DNA of 64,000 nucleotides from Vitreoscilla filiformis. GTDB lineage: Bacteria > Pseudomonadota > Gammaproteobacteria > Burkholderiales > Burkholderiaceae_C. Below, piece after piece: positions 1 through 8,577 of the stretch. The notes beneath the pieces were generated by a model, which saw only the letters and a list, made by a program, of their open reading frames with translations, had not been told where the DNA came from and did not search any database. The stretch spans positions 124,001 to 188,000 of the forward strand of contig NZ_CP022424.1 of assembly GCF_002222655.1 (NCBI RefSeq), written 5' to 3'. Both the position numbers and the translations under genes were made by a program. The number at the start of each line of letters is the position of its first letter. The first letter of the stretch is position 1.

Positions 1-236
1 TGGTAATTGCGCGTCTCGGGCGGATAGGCCACCGTGGCGCCACTTTCCACCAAGCTGCTGGGGGATTTGGTGAAGTAAAACGGGCGTTCCACGCTTTTGT
101 CCACCGGTTTGCCCATTTCCACCGCATGGGCGTGGTAGTTACGGCCCACGCAAAAAATGCGATGCACAGGCAGGCGCTCACCCAAACCGCGCACCGGCAG
201 CGAAGGGATGGCGGGAGGGTTCCACAAATAAGACAT
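1..236 (-). CDS. Fumarylpyruvate hydrolase (FAH family), partial
   Basis: Only the first 78 codons lie in the window; the gene continues past the left edge. The N-terminus begins MSYLWNPPAIPSLPV and contains VGRNYHAHAVEMG, the opening of the fumarylacetoacetate hydrolase fold as found in gentisate-pathway fumarylpyruvate hydrolases (NagK type). The family splits 3-fumarylpyruvate into fumarate and pyruvate in the cytoplasm. The start codon lies one base beyond the stop of the gentisate dioxygenase gene, so the two are co-transcribed and probably translationally coupled. The substrate is inferred from this neighbour; the acid-binding and metal residues of the C-terminal domain are outside the window. 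Confidence 0.85.
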   Translation of the reverse strand, partial: MSYLWNPPAIPSLPVRGLGERLPVHRIFCVGRNYHAHAVEMGKPVDKSVERPFYFTKSPSSLVESGATVAYPPETRNY

Positions 237-237
237 G

Positions 238-1275
238 TCAGTTCCTTACTTCGTACACGCCCAGCTTGCGGTGCAGCGGGCTTTCATCGGCGATGAACAC
301 ACAACTCGGCGCATCGGCCAGGGTGTTGTGCAGGGTGACGGCGGTGTAGCCGGGGGCGCAGCAGGTGTCGGCGGCTTGGAGTGTGAAGGTGTGGGCCTCG
401 ATCTCCACGGCCACCGCCCCTTCGATCAAGTGAAACACTTGGGCGGGTGAGCGTGCCGGCAGCCGCAGCGTCTGCCCGGGGCGCAACATCAGGGCGTGGA
501 AACCGAGGATGTTTTCCGCATCGGCGCCCGTTTCGGGGTTGACGTAGGTGATTTGCACCGCCTCCAACGCCGGCTGATCGGCGGCCAGGGCAGCGAGCGC
601 GGCGCGGGCCTCCGCCCACGGATAACGCAGCATCGGATACGCATTGCCGCTGCGCCCAAACACCGGCGTGGGCACCAAGCCGCCGCGTGCGTAGGCTTGA
701 TCGCCGCGCCCCGGGCGTTGTGTTTGGCGCTGGCCTTCGATGGCGTAGCTGGTTTCCATGTAGTAGACCAGCGGCAAATCCAGCACATCGAGCCAGACCA
801 CGGGTTCGGTGCCGTCGTGGCCGTGCTCGTGCCACAGGCCAGTGGGGGTGAGGATGAGGTCGCCCCGACTCATGGGGCATTTTTCGCCATCGACCGTCGT
901 CCATGCGCCCTCCCCTTCGACCACCATGCGCACCGCGTTGGGCGTGTGGCGGTGGCTGGGCGCCCACTCGCCGGGCAGCAGCAGTTGCATGCCCAGGTAC
1001 ATGGCGGCGCTGGCTTTCATGTTGTCCAGACCGTGGCCGGGGTTGGCCAGCACCAGCACGCGGCGCTCGGCTTTTTCCATCGGCGTGAGTTCGCCGGCGC
1101 GCATCAAGAGCGGACGCAGGGCCGCGTAAGGCCAACAAATGGGCCGGGTGTTGGGGCGGGGTTGGCCCGGCGGCAACACGGCGCGCAGGCTGGGCCACAG
1201 GGGCACGAGGTTTTGAGCGCGCAGGGCGTCCACGTACTCGGCGGGCAGGTCTTCGAGGCGTCCAAGTTCTTGCAT
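238..1275 (-). CDS. Gentisate 1,2-dioxygenase
   Basis: A bicupin Fe(II) enzyme that opens the gentisate ring to maleylpyruvate. The first cupin is clear around residues 100-165: HRHTPNAVRMVVEGEGAW carries the HxH metal ligands and WHEHGHDG supplies the second histidine cluster. A degenerate second cupin follows near the C-terminus (GQTLRLPARSPAQVFHLIEG). About 345 residues is the usual length for the family. The start at 1275 (MQELGRLEDLPAEYV) matches typical N-termini; an in-frame TTG at 1302 would add nine residues. Neither has a good ribosome-binding site, consistent with coupling to the hydroxylase gene ending 34 bases upstream. Confidence 0.93.
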   Translation of the reverse strand: MQELGRLEDLPAEYVDALRAQNLVPLWPSLRAVLPPGQPRPNTRPICWPYAALRPLLMRAGELTPMEKAERRVLVLANPGHGLDNMKASAAMYLGMQLLLPGEWAPSHRHTPNAVRMVVEGEGAWTTVDGEKCPMSRGDLILTPTGLWHEHGHDGTEPVVWLDVLDLPLVYYMETSYAIEGQRQTQRPGRGDQAYARGGLVPTPVFGRSGNAYPMLRYPWAEARAALAALAADQPALEAVQITYVNPETGADAENILGFHALMLRPGQTLRLPARSPAQVFHLIEGAVAVEIEAHTFTLQAADTCCAPGYTAVTLHNTLADAPSCVFIADESPLHRKLGVYEVRN

Positions 1276-1308
1276 GGCAAGGGCTTTCGTGGCAAAGATC
1301 AAGAAAAA

Positions 1309-2529
1309 TCAGGACAAATCGAGGCATTTGCCCACGTTCCAGCCGTAGAGCCATTCCATGGCGTCGTAGAACCGTTCGGCGCTGCGGCCCTTCCACAAGC
1401 TGTTGCGCACCAGGCGCTCGACGCCCTCGGCGTGGTAAATGCGCCCCATCTCCCGCCCACTCAGCACGATGCGGGCGGTGCGCGCCACGCGGGATTTCTG
1501 GTAGAGCGGCAGCCCCTTGTCCCAATCATTGCCGTGGACGCGCAGGGCTTCGCCCAGCGTCACCGCGTCTTCCAACGCCATGCACGCGCCTTGGGCCATG
1601 TACTGAGTGGTTGGGTGGGCGGCGTCGCCCAGGATCGTGGCCCGACCAAACACCCAGGTGCCGATGGGCTCTTTGTCCGCCGTGGCCCAGCGGCGCCAGC
1701 TCTTGGGCAGCTCGATCAACTGACGCGCTTGCGGGCAAATGCCTTGGAAGTAACTTTCGACCTCTTCTTTGCTGCCGTCCGTCACGCCCCACTCTTCTTG
1801 CTGACGGCTGTGGAAAGTGACCACGACGTTGTACTGCTCGCCCCCGCGCAACGGGTAGTGAACCAGGTGGCACTTGGGGCCGACCCAAATGCTGGCGGCG
1901 TTCCACTTCAGTTCATCGGGAAAATCGTGCTTGTCCACCACAGCGCGGTAAACGACGTGGCCGGTGACACGCGGCGGATCGTTCACATACTGCTGGCGCA
2001 CCACCGAGCGCACGCCATCGGCCCCGATGAGGGCGCAGCCGGTGAACTCGCGCCCATCGGCACACCGCACCGTCACTTCACCCGCGTGTTGCTCGACTTG
2101 CACCACCCGCGCCGAGGTGTGAAACGCCACCTGGCCGCATTCCTGCGTGCCTTCGAGCAGCGAGTTATGCACGTCCACGCGGTGGATCACGGCATAAGGG
2201 TTGCCGAAGCGCTCGCGGAAGCGCGCATCCGTGGGGATCTTGCCGACTTGGTAGCCATCCAGCGCGTCGTGCATCACCATGTGGTCGGTGTACACCGCAC
2301 GGCTGCGGGCTTTGGGGCCGACGCCCAGCGCATCAAACGCATGGAACGCATTCGGGCCCAACTGGATGCCGGCGCCAATTTCCCCAAGCTGGGCCGCCTG
2401 TTCCAGCACCACCACCCGGAAACCTTGGCGCACCAAAGCCAAAGCCGCCGCCAACCCCCCGATGCCGCCACCGGCCACCAACACCGGTAGCCCGGTTGCT
2501 TCATCACCACCTGTTTGCGCTTGCGTCAT
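1309..2529 (-). CDS. FAD-dependent monooxygenase, probably 3-hydroxybenzoate 6-hydroxylase
   Basis: A single-component flavoprotein hydroxylase of the salicylate/p-hydroxybenzoate hydroxylase type, 406 residues. It has the N-terminal Rossmann motif GGGIGGLAAALALVRQGFRV with the acidic end of strand 2 (VLEQ), the FAD/NADPH motif GADGVRS near the middle, and the GD motif GDAAHPTTQYMAQGACMALED. Clustering with gentisate dioxygenase and fumarylpyruvate hydrolase indicates that it makes gentisate, most likely by para-hydroxylating 3-hydroxybenzoate with NADH and O2; a salicylate-type substrate is the alternative. An AGGAGA ribosome-binding site precedes the ATG. It is the first gene of the leftward gentisate operon, divergent from a MarR gene. 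Confidence 0.88.
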   Translation of the reverse strand: MTQAQTGGDEATGLPVLVAGGGIGGLAAALALVRQGFRVVVLEQAAQLGEIGAGIQLGPNAFHAFDALGVGPKARSRAVYTDHMVMHDALDGYQVGKIPTDARFRERFGNPYAVIHRVDVHNSLLEGTQECGQVAFHTSARVVQVEQHAGEVTVRCADGREFTGCALIGADGVRSVVRQQYVNDPPRVTGHVVYRAVVDKHDFPDELKWNAASIWVGPKCHLVHYPLRGGEQYNVVVTFHSRQQEEWGVTDGSKEEVESYFQGICPQARQLIELPKSWRRWATADKEPIGTWVFGRATILGDAAHPTTQYMAQGACMALEDAVTLGEALRVHGNDWDKGLPLYQKSRVARTARIVLSGREMGRIYHAEGVERLVRNSLWKGRSAERFYDAMEWLYGWNVGKCLDLS

Positions 2530-2548
2530 GCCTGTCTCCTGCCAAATC

Positions 2549-2577
2549 GCATGCTGATTATTTGCATACTGATGATT
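2549..2577. promoter_or_regulatory. Tandem direct repeat in gentisate-operon/MarR intergenic region
   Basis: Two 14-base copies lie head to tail with a 15-base period: GCATGCTGATTATT (2549-2562) and GCATACTGATGATT (2564-2577), identical at 12 of 14 positions. They sit 20-48 bases upstream of the hydroxylase ATG, in the 121-base gap shared with the divergent MarR gene. The position suggests a regulator-binding site or an RNA-polymerase-overlapping operator. MarR proteins usually prefer inverted repeats, so the assignment is tentative. Confidence 0.35.
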
Positions 2578-2650
2578 AGTGTATTGAACTGAAAATCACC
2601 ATCGTCAGCGGGTAAACCCTGGGGGCGTCAGGCTGTGACACCATCGCAGC

Positions 2651-3130
2651 ATGGACACTTCTGACCTCGCCTCGTCGCCGGACGCCTTCGCCGAGCTGCC
2701 CGGCCATTTCATTCGTCGCTTGCAACAAATCGCGGTGGCGATCTTTCTTCAGGAAACCGAAGCCTTCGGCATCACCCCGGTGCAGTTCGCTGCTTTGCAG
2801 GGGGTGGCGGCGCAGCCGGGGGTGGATCAGCGCACCCTGGCCCGCACCATCGGGTTCGACACCTCCACCATCGCCGGTGTGATCGATCGGCTCGAATCCC
2901 GAGGGTTGATGCAGCGCCAAGTCAGCCCAAACGATCGGCGGGTGCGTTTGCTCACGCTCACGCCGGCGGGGCAAGTGCTGCTCATCGCCATCGTGCCGCC
3001 GATGCTGCGAGCGCAAGAACGCATCTTGGCGCCGCTGTCCGACGCCGATCAGCAGGTGTTTCTGCGCATGCTCAAAACCCTGGTGCTGGCCAACAACGAA
3101 CTCAGCCGCGCCCCCAGCGATGGCGTATGA
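2651..3130 (+). CDS. MarR family transcriptional regulator
   Basis: A 159-residue winged-helix regulator. The DNA-binding part is seen in GVAAQPGVDQRTLARTIGFD and DTSTIAGVIDRLESRGLMQR followed by the wing SPNDRRVRLLTLTPAG, the standard MarR layout. It is divergent from the gentisate operon with a 121-base shared control region, the usual arrangement for a repressor of aromatic catabolism that is released by a pathway substrate or intermediate. Control of the gentisate genes is inferred from position. No other gene in this stretch would share its promoter. Confidence 0.88.
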   Translation: MDTSDLASSPDAFAELPGHFIRRLQQIAVAIFLQETEAFGITPVQFAALQGVAAQPGVDQRTLARTIGFDTSTIAGVIDRLESRGLMQRQVSPNDRRVRLLTLTPAGQVLLIAIVPPMLRAQERILAPLSDADQQVFLRMLKTLVLANNELSRAPSDGV

Positions 3131-3245
3131 ATGTCCCGCAATCCGTTGGCAGCACTTCACATTGCCTTGACAATCCCGCCCCGGCGCTGTGAGGGCGCCG
3201 TTGTCGCATCAAGCCGCAGTGTGGGAGCTGCCAAGGAGATTCGGG

Positions 3246-4175
3246 ATGTTGGATTTACGCATGGTGGACGTGGCGATTTCGCTCGCTCTGCTTTACATGA
3301 TGATGGCTGGTTTTGTCAGCGGGTTGCAGGAATGGTTGTCAAATGCCGTTCAAATGCGCGGAAAACATCTGCAAAAAGGGATTTCGACCTTGTTGCATGA
3401 GGTGATCACGCCCGACCAGAACAACGAGCTAACGATGGCGATTTACAACCATCCGTTGATCGAAGCAACCCGCCAGGGGACGCGGCTACCGTCCTACATC
3501 ACCGCTGCCACGTTTTCTACCATCTTGGCCGAAGAGCTGGTGAACCGCTCGCGCAAGCGCAAGGGATTGCCGGAAGCCCACGATCCCGAAGAATTCTTCG
3601 CCGGCATGCGGGATGCGGTGGCCGACATCCAAAACGACAAACTGCGCCAATCCCTGACGGTGGTGCTCAAGCACGCGGGCAACGATGCGGGCTCCATCAA
3701 ACAAGCGCTCGAATCGCACTTTGACAACACCATGGAGCGCGTTTCTGGCTGGTACAAACGCAACGTGCAGTGGATGGCATTTGGCATCGCCATGACCTGT
3801 GCCGTGGCGTTCAACGTGGACAGCCTGGCCATCATCAAAAAGCTGAACTCCGACCCGGCGCTGACGGCGGCCATGGTCGATCAAGCGGCTGCTGGGCAAC
3901 AGCTTGCTGCCGAACCGACGGTCGAGGCTGCCAGTCAGCCTGCCACGTTGCGCACCCTGTACGTGCAAAGCAAGCAGATCAAAAACACGGCCCTGCCGCT
4001 GGGCTGGGAAAACGGCCTGGCCCCGTTGACCGAGAAAGGGCTGTGGGGTCTGTTCCTGACTGTGCTGGGTTGGGTGATCACCGCCGCAGCGGCCACCCTG
4101 GGCGCACCGTTCTGGTTTGACGTGATTTCGCGCCTGGTGCCGCTGCGCAGCTCCAACAAGCCGGCTGCCAAGTAA
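3246..4175 (+). CDS. Unrecognised membrane protein
   Basis: A protein of about 309 residues with no family I can name. The N-terminus (MVDVAISLALLYMMMAGFV) is a membrane segment, a second lies at WMAFGIAMTCAVAFNVDSLA near the middle, and a third near the C-terminus (LWGLFLTVLGWVITAAAATL) ends in LGAPFWFDVISRLVPLRSS. Between segments one and two is a soluble charged region of about 150 residues; between two and three is an Ala/Gln/Lys-rich linker. The ATG at 3246 has AAGGAG seven bases upstream and is preferred over a GTG at 3189. It stands alone and converges on the metallo-hydrolase gene with a nine-base gap. Confidence 0.75.
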   Translation: MLDLRMVDVAISLALLYMMMAGFVSGLQEWLSNAVQMRGKHLQKGISTLLHEVITPDQNNELTMAIYNHPLIEATRQGTRLPSYITAATFSTILAEELVNRSRKRKGLPEAHDPEEFFAGMRDAVADIQNDKLRQSLTVVLKHAGNDAGSIKQALESHFDNTMERVSGWYKRNVQWMAFGIAMTCAVAFNVDSLAIIKKLNSDPALTAAMVDQAAAGQQLAAEPTVEAASQPATLRTLYVQSKQIKNTALPLGWENGLAPLTEKGLWGLFLTVLGWVITAAAATLGAPFWFDVISRLVPLRSSNKPAAK

Positions 4176-4184
4176 GCGCGGCGC

Positions 4185-5252
4185 TCAACGGGCCACCGGG
4201 TCAATGCGCCAGGTGGCGCCGTGGGCGATCAAGCGCAGCGCTTCGGCGGGAAGTTGCTGCGCGGCCAGCGCTTGGGCCACATCTTCCTGGGTTTGTTCGG
4301 GGGACTCATCGGCCAACGGGAAGGTGCCCCAGTGGATGCCCAAACTGTGCCGAGCCCCCACGTCACGGTGGATTTGCACGGCTTCCGTCGGGTTGACGTG
4401 CTGATCCTTCATGAACTCGCGGGGCTCGTAGGCCCCGACCGGGATGAGGGCCAACTCCAACCCGGGAAAACGCTCTCCGATGGCGCGGAAGTCGGCGCTG
4501 TAACCGGTGTCGCCCACGTAGTAGGCGCTGCGTCCGCCCTTGCGCAGCACCCAGCCGCCCCAGTGGGTGGTGTGGCGGTCGAACATGCCGCGTGCGCTCC
4601 AGTGGTGCGCCGGCACCCCGGTGACCTCCACCCCCGCCAGTTCGGCGTGCTGCCACCAGCCCAGCACCTGCACGGGGCCGATGCCCTCGTCCTTCAGCAG
4701 GCTTTGTACGCCTTGCGGCACCACAAACAGCGGTGCTCCGCCAGGTTGGGCCATCAGTTGGCGCAGGCTGGGCACGTCCAGATGGTCATAGTGGTTGTGG
4801 GACAGCAGCACGATGTCGATGTGCGGCAGGGCCTGGGGCGCATAGGGCAGCGGCGTGAACCGCTCCGGCCCGGCCCAGCTCACGGGGCTGGCGCGTGGGG
4901 AGAACTGCGGGTCGGTTAACAGCGTCACCTCGTCGAGCCGCAGCAGCACACTGGCGTGACCCAACCACGTGGCCGACAACTCGCCCGGCTGCGCCGCCGC
5001 CACGCCCTGGGCCTCGCGCACCACGGGCAGTGGGCCGGAGCGTGGCAGGCCCGCATCGCTGCTGCGCGAAACGCTCCACGCCAGCACATCCCACAGGGGT
5101 TTGTCGATGCGTGAGCCGTCGGTGTTGGCGTAGAGCGTGGCGGCGGCCCAAGCCAAACTCGCCACAGAGCCGATGCCAAGGGTCAGTGCGCCCCGGCGCC
5201 ACCACGAATGGCGAGTGGCGGCGGCGGTCAAGACAGAAGGATCAGGTGTCAT
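4185..5252 (-). CDS. Metallo-beta-lactamase-fold hydrolase, NAPE-PLD/UlaG-like
   Basis: A 355-residue protein with an N-terminal membrane anchor or signal (RRGALTLGIGSVASLAWAA), so it probably acts outside the cytoplasm. The metal site is complete: HNHYDH at residues 152-157 (HxHxDH), VGDTGYS with the bridging aspartate, and a late histidine in LGIHWGTFP. TWLGHASVLLRL at residue 95 and YEPREFMKDQHVNPTEAVQI are characteristic of the N-acylphosphatidylethanolamine phospholipase D-like branch. The physiological substrate is unknown; bacterial members are usually called metal-dependent hydrolases or outer-membrane-associated lipases. It is monocistronic. Confidence 0.82.
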   Translation of the reverse strand: MTPDPSVLTAAATRHSWWRRGALTLGIGSVASLAWAAATLYANTDGSRIDKPLWDVLAWSVSRSSDAGLPRSGPLPVVREAQGVAAAQPGELSATWLGHASVLLRLDEVTLLTDPQFSPRASPVSWAGPERFTPLPYAPQALPHIDIVLLSHNHYDHLDVPSLRQLMAQPGGAPLFVVPQGVQSLLKDEGIGPVQVLGWWQHAELAGVEVTGVPAHHWSARGMFDRHTTHWGGWVLRKGGRSAYYVGDTGYSADFRAIGERFPGLELALIPVGAYEPREFMKDQHVNPTEAVQIHRDVGARHSLGIHWGTFPLADESPEQTQEDVAQALAAQQLPAEALRLIAHGATWRIDPVAR

Positions 5253-5287
5253 GGGCCACGATTTTGCCCATGCGGGACGCGCAGGCT

Positions 5288-8200
5288 TTAGGTGAGCAAC
5301 CAGTCGGCGTCGTTCAAGGCGGTTGTTTGGGTGAAGGTGGCCAACAGGCTCAGCTCGTCGGCCTGGATGACGCTGTCTGCCGTGGAGGACGTGAACAGGT
5401 ACAGCGCCCCATCGTTGCCATCGTTCACCAAGACCCAGGCGGTTTGTCCGCTGGCATGGCTGCCATTGACCGGCCCCAAAGCGGAGGCCACGGTGCTGGC
5501 GTCCAGCGCGTCCAGTGCGGTGCTGAGGGTGATCCGCTCGGCGGTGGCGCTGACACTGTCCCCAGCCGCCACGGTGACGCTGTTCTCCAATACCTTGTCA
5601 CCATCGCCCACGCGCAACCCGACTTCCAGCAGATCGACACCCAACTCAAAGTCGGTGATGACGTCACTGCCGACCGTGTCCCCGATCCAAAACGCATCCG
5701 AGCCCGCGCCACCTGTCAGGGTGTCGTCACCGTCGCCACCGTCGAGGAAGTCATTGCCTTCGCCCGCGTCCAGCACATCATCGCCGGCGCCGCCGAACAG
5801 ATCGTCGCTGCCGGATTCGCCTTGCAGCACATCGCGGCCTTCACCACCGTACAACTGATCGTCGTCGCTCCAGCCGTTCAGCACGTCGTTGCCGTCGTCG
5901 CCGTACAACTGGTCGTCGCCCAGCGAGCCACTCAGTTGGTCGTTGCCCTCGTTGCCACGCAACAGGTCGTCACCCGAATAACCGTCGAGATCGTCGTTGC
6001 CGCTGCCGCCCAGCAAGGTGTCGTCACCGGCATCGGACAACAGTTGATCATCACCGGCGCCGCCATCCAGCCAGTCGCCACCGTCACCGCCACTCAGCAA
6101 GGTGTCGTTGCCGCTGCCGCCTTGCAAGGTGTCGCTGCCACCATGGCTGTCCAACCGGTCGGCGCCGGCGCCGCCTTCCAGCACATCCCCCCAGTAACTG
6201 CCAGTGACGTTGTCGTCCATCGCCCCCCCGACAAAGTGCAGGGACTCGATGCTGCTGAGCCGGTCCCCGTTGAACTCTGCCCGGCTCTGGCCCGCTTGAT
6301 CGCTGAAGTTGATGTGTGCGGCCTCATCGTCACTTTGCTGGTAGAGGACTTGATCGACCCCCTGCCCGCCCATCAAGGTGTCGCGGCCCGATCCGCTCTC
6401 GAACGTGTCGTTGCCGCTGCCCCCGAACAGGTGGTCGTCGCCGGCGTCGCCTGCCAGTTGGTCATGGCCGCTGCCGCCCCATACCAGGTCATCGTCTTCA
6501 CCGCCATGGAGCTGATCGTTGCCGCCGTCCCCCAGGAGCATGTCGCCACCCTGGCCGCCTTCGAGCACATCGTCGCCTGCATCGCCTTCCAGCTCATCGT
6601 CGCCCCCGGCGCCTTGCAGGGTGTCGGCGCCGTTGCCACCGAGCACCCAATCGTCGGCCTCGCTGCCAAGGCAGTGCAGGAGTTCGATGTTGCGCACCTC
6701 ATCCCCGTCCAGCAGGGCGTTGGCGGCGCCGGCCACCTCGCTGAAGTCAAGTTCCCCACCCACCTCGGTGCCGCTCCAATCGAGCAGAAGCACATCCAGG
6801 CCGGCGCCGCCATCCAGGGTGTCTTGACCGTCGCCACCCCAAAGCGTGTCCTGGCCTTCGCCGCCGTCCAGAACGTCGTCCCCCGCCCAGGCACTCAGGA
6901 CATCGTGGCCACTGCCGCCCCGCAGGGTGTCGGTGCCGTCTGCGGCCCACAGCGTGTCGTCGCCCGTGCCACCCAACATCAGGTTGGCGCCTAACCCCCA
7001 CCCTGCGTCCAACTCATCGTTGCCTTCTGCACCGTTGAGGGTGTTGTCGCCGTCGTTGGCATCAAAGTCCGGCGTGTTGTCCAAGTTTTCGCCTTGGCCG
7101 CCGTAAATCGTGTCGTCGCCGGCGCCGCCGTTCAGGTCGTCGCTGCCGTCGCCGCCCGTCAGGGCATCCGCTTGATTGCCGCCCTGCACAACATCGTCAC
7201 CACCCCCTGTGGCGAAGTGATGCGTGCTGCCGTCGCTGCCCACCAGCGTGTCGTCCCCGCTGCCGGTTTGGATGTCGAACACCTCCACGTTACGCACCAC
7301 GGCCCGGCCCACTTGAACACCCTCGTTTTGGGTGAACTGCCAGTTCACAGCGTCGGTTGAGGTGGACAGGTTGCACGTCACCTTGTCGGTGCCCTCGCCA
7401 CCGTCCAGCGTTTCGGCACCGCCCGTGGTTTGCAGTTCGTCATCACCGGCGCCGCCTTCGACCCGGTTGAGGCCCTTGCCACCATTGAGCAAGTCATCGC
7501 CAGCCCCACCTCGCAGGGTGTCGTTGCCTGTGCCGGTGAACAAGCGATCGGCGCCTTGTCCTCCTGTCAAACTGACGCGCTCCATACCGCTGAACGTTCC
7601 GTTTTGGATGACGACGCTGCGGTTCGGGTCGAGCGCACTGAAATCGTACGTCTGGGACGAAAGGGTTGCACTGACATCCACCACCAGCACATCGTCACCC
7701 AAGCCACCGGCCAGGGTTTCGCTGCTGCCGTTCCAGGCCAGTACATCGTCACCATTGCCACCGTCCAGCTTGTTGGCGCCGCTTTGTCCTAAAAGGGTGT
7801 CGTTGCCATCGCCGCCGATGAGGGTGTCATTGCCCAGACCACCATCCAGCACATCGGCGCCGCCGCCGCCTTTGAAGCTGTCATGCCCGGCATAACCGTA
7901 GAGGACATCGGCATTGGCACTGGCGGTCACCGAATCCGTGGCACTGCCGCCGTGCAACACCAGCGTTTCCAAGTTGCTCACTTGATGGCCACCGGCGGCC
8001 ACCGTCACGGTGCTGGTGATGCCCGAAAAATCAGCGACGCGGGACACGGTGCTGCTGCGCCAATCGACCCACAACGTGTCTTGACCCGCGCCGCCGTTCA
8101 GGGTGTCGCCGGTGCTGGTGTTCACCATGAGCACGTCGTTGCCGGCCTCGCCGGAGAGGGAATCACTGCCGACACCGCCATCCAGGGTGTCTTGGCCAGC

Positions 8201-8407
8201 GCCTCCCCAGAGGGAATCGGTGCCGCCGCCGCCGCTCAGGCTGTCGTCACCGTTGCCACCGCTGAGGCTGTCGGCGCCGTTCAGGCCGAACAGGGTGTCG
8301 TTGCCATCGGCGCCGACCAGCGTATCTGCATCGGTGCTGCCTACCAGACTGTCATGGCCTGTGCCGCCTTTGAGTTCCCGGCGGCTGGGATGGAGGGACG
8401 ACGTCAT
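5288..8407 (-). CDS. RTX (hemolysin-type calcium-binding repeat) protein
   Basis: A 1039-residue protein made almost wholly of glycine/aspartate nonapeptide repeats (GGxGxDxLx), for example GGNGDDSLSGGGGTDSLWGG, which form Ca2+-bound parallel beta-rolls outside the cell. The RTX blocks are interrupted by several related segments of 40-60 residues of the form LDFSE...VRNIELLHCLGS, each ending in a new repeat block. The C-terminus has the SDVITDFELGVDLLEVG block typical of type I secreted RTX proteins, and there is no N-terminal signal peptide, which fits type I secretion. No catalytic domain is visible, so a structural, adhesive or surface-layer role is likelier than an enzymatic one. No type I transporter genes lie nearby. 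The ATG lacks a strong ribosome-binding site. Confidence 0.9.
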   Translation of the reverse strand: MTSSLHPSRRELKGGTGHDSLVGSTDADTLVGADGNDTLFGLNGADSLSGGNGDDSLSGGGGTDSLWGGAGQDTLDGGVGSDSLSGEAGNDVLMVNTSTGDTLNGGAGQDTLWVDWRSSTVSRVADFSGITSTVTVAAGGHQVSNLETLVLHGGSATDSVTASANADVLYGYAGHDSFKGGGGADVLDGGLGNDTLIGGDGNDTLLGQSGANKLDGGNGDDVLAWNGSSETLAGGLGDDVLVVDVSATLSSQTYDFSALDPNRSVVIQNGTFSGMERVSLTGGQGADRLFTGTGNDTLRGGAGDDLLNGGKGLNRVEGGAGDDELQTTGGAETLDGGEGTDKVTCNLSTSTDAVNWQFTQNEGVQVGRAVVRNVEVFDIQTGSGDDTLVGSDGSTHHFATGGGDDVVQGGNQADALTGGDGSDDLNGGAGDDTIYGGQGENLDNTPDFDANDGDNTLNGAEGNDELDAGWGLGANLMLGGTGDDTLWAADGTDTLRGGSGHDVLSAWAGDDVLDGGEGQDTLWGGDGQDTLDGGAGLDVLLLDWSGTEVGGELDFSEVAGAANALLDGDEVRNIELLHCLGSEADDWVLGGNGADTLQGAGGDDELEGDAGDDVLEGGQGGDMLLGDGGNDQLHGGEDDDLVWGGSGHDQLAGDAGDDHLFGGSGNDTFESGSGRDTLMGGQGVDQVLYQQSDDEAAHINFSDQAGQSRAEFNGDRLSSIESLHFVGGAMDDNVTGSYWGDVLEGGAGADRLDSHGGSDTLQGGSGNDTLLSGGDGGDWLDGGAGDDQLLSDAGDDTLLGGSGNDDLDGYSGDDLLRGNEGNDQLSGSLGDDQLYGDDGNDVLNGWSDDDQLYGGEGRDVLQGESGSDDLFGGAGDDVLDAGEGNDFLDGGDGDDTLTGGAGSDAFWIGDTVGSDVITDFELGVDLLEVGLRVGDGDKVLENSVTVAAGDSVSATAERITLSTALDALDASTVASALGPVNGSHASGQTAWVLVNDGNDGALYLFTSSTADSVIQADELSLLATFTQTTALNDADWLLT

Positions 8408-8462
8408 GTGAACACCCGTTGAAACATGGAATGGGCGTCACGATAGGCAAGCGTCCAGCGTT

Positions 8463-8493
8463 TGCCGATACGGCAGGCACCGTATTACGGTGC
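8463..8493. repeat. Two small inverted repeats in RTX/toxin-antitoxin intergenic region
   Basis: TGCCG-ATA-CGGCA (8463-8475) is followed two bases later by GCACCG-TATTA-CGGTGC (8477-8493). They lie in the 170-base gap between the divergent RTX and toxin-antitoxin genes, within 60-90 bases of the RTX start, where they could be operators for either promoter. No T-run follows on either strand, so they do not look like terminators. Confidence 0.35.
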
Positions 8494-8534
8494 TGAGGAG
8501 AGTTTCACTTCCCCTCAAAATGTTCTACTTTGTG

Positions 8535-8557
8535 TAATATCCTGCCATCTTGTGGCA
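8535..8557 (+). promoter_or_regulatory. Candidate promoter and palindrome before the toxin-antitoxin operon
   Basis: A good -10 hexamer TAATAT (8535-8540) lies 38 bases before the antitoxin ATG. Immediately downstream is a perfect small palindrome, TGCCA-TCTTG-TGGCA (8543-8557), at the expected transcription start. MazE/AbrB-type antitoxins usually repress their own operon by binding such sites. No convincing -35 hexamer is seen at the standard distance. The functional reading is inferred from position. Confidence 0.4.
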
Positions 8558-8577
8558 TTTCACCAGGAGTCAGTTGG

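Noticed and set aside
496..2490. A 664-codon plus-strand open frame opposite the gentisate genes.
   Set aside because: It lies wholly antisense to two well-recognised enzymes, and its translation is rich in His, Gln and Arg, as is typical for the reverse strand of GC-rich genes.
4895..6994. A 699-codon open frame on the plus strand across the RTX gene, and several more up to 8422.
   Set aside because: They are antisense to the repetitive RTX gene, and their translations are low-complexity shadows (VVAxxAxQxVVA) of the Gly/Asp codon pattern. No ribosome-binding site or homology.
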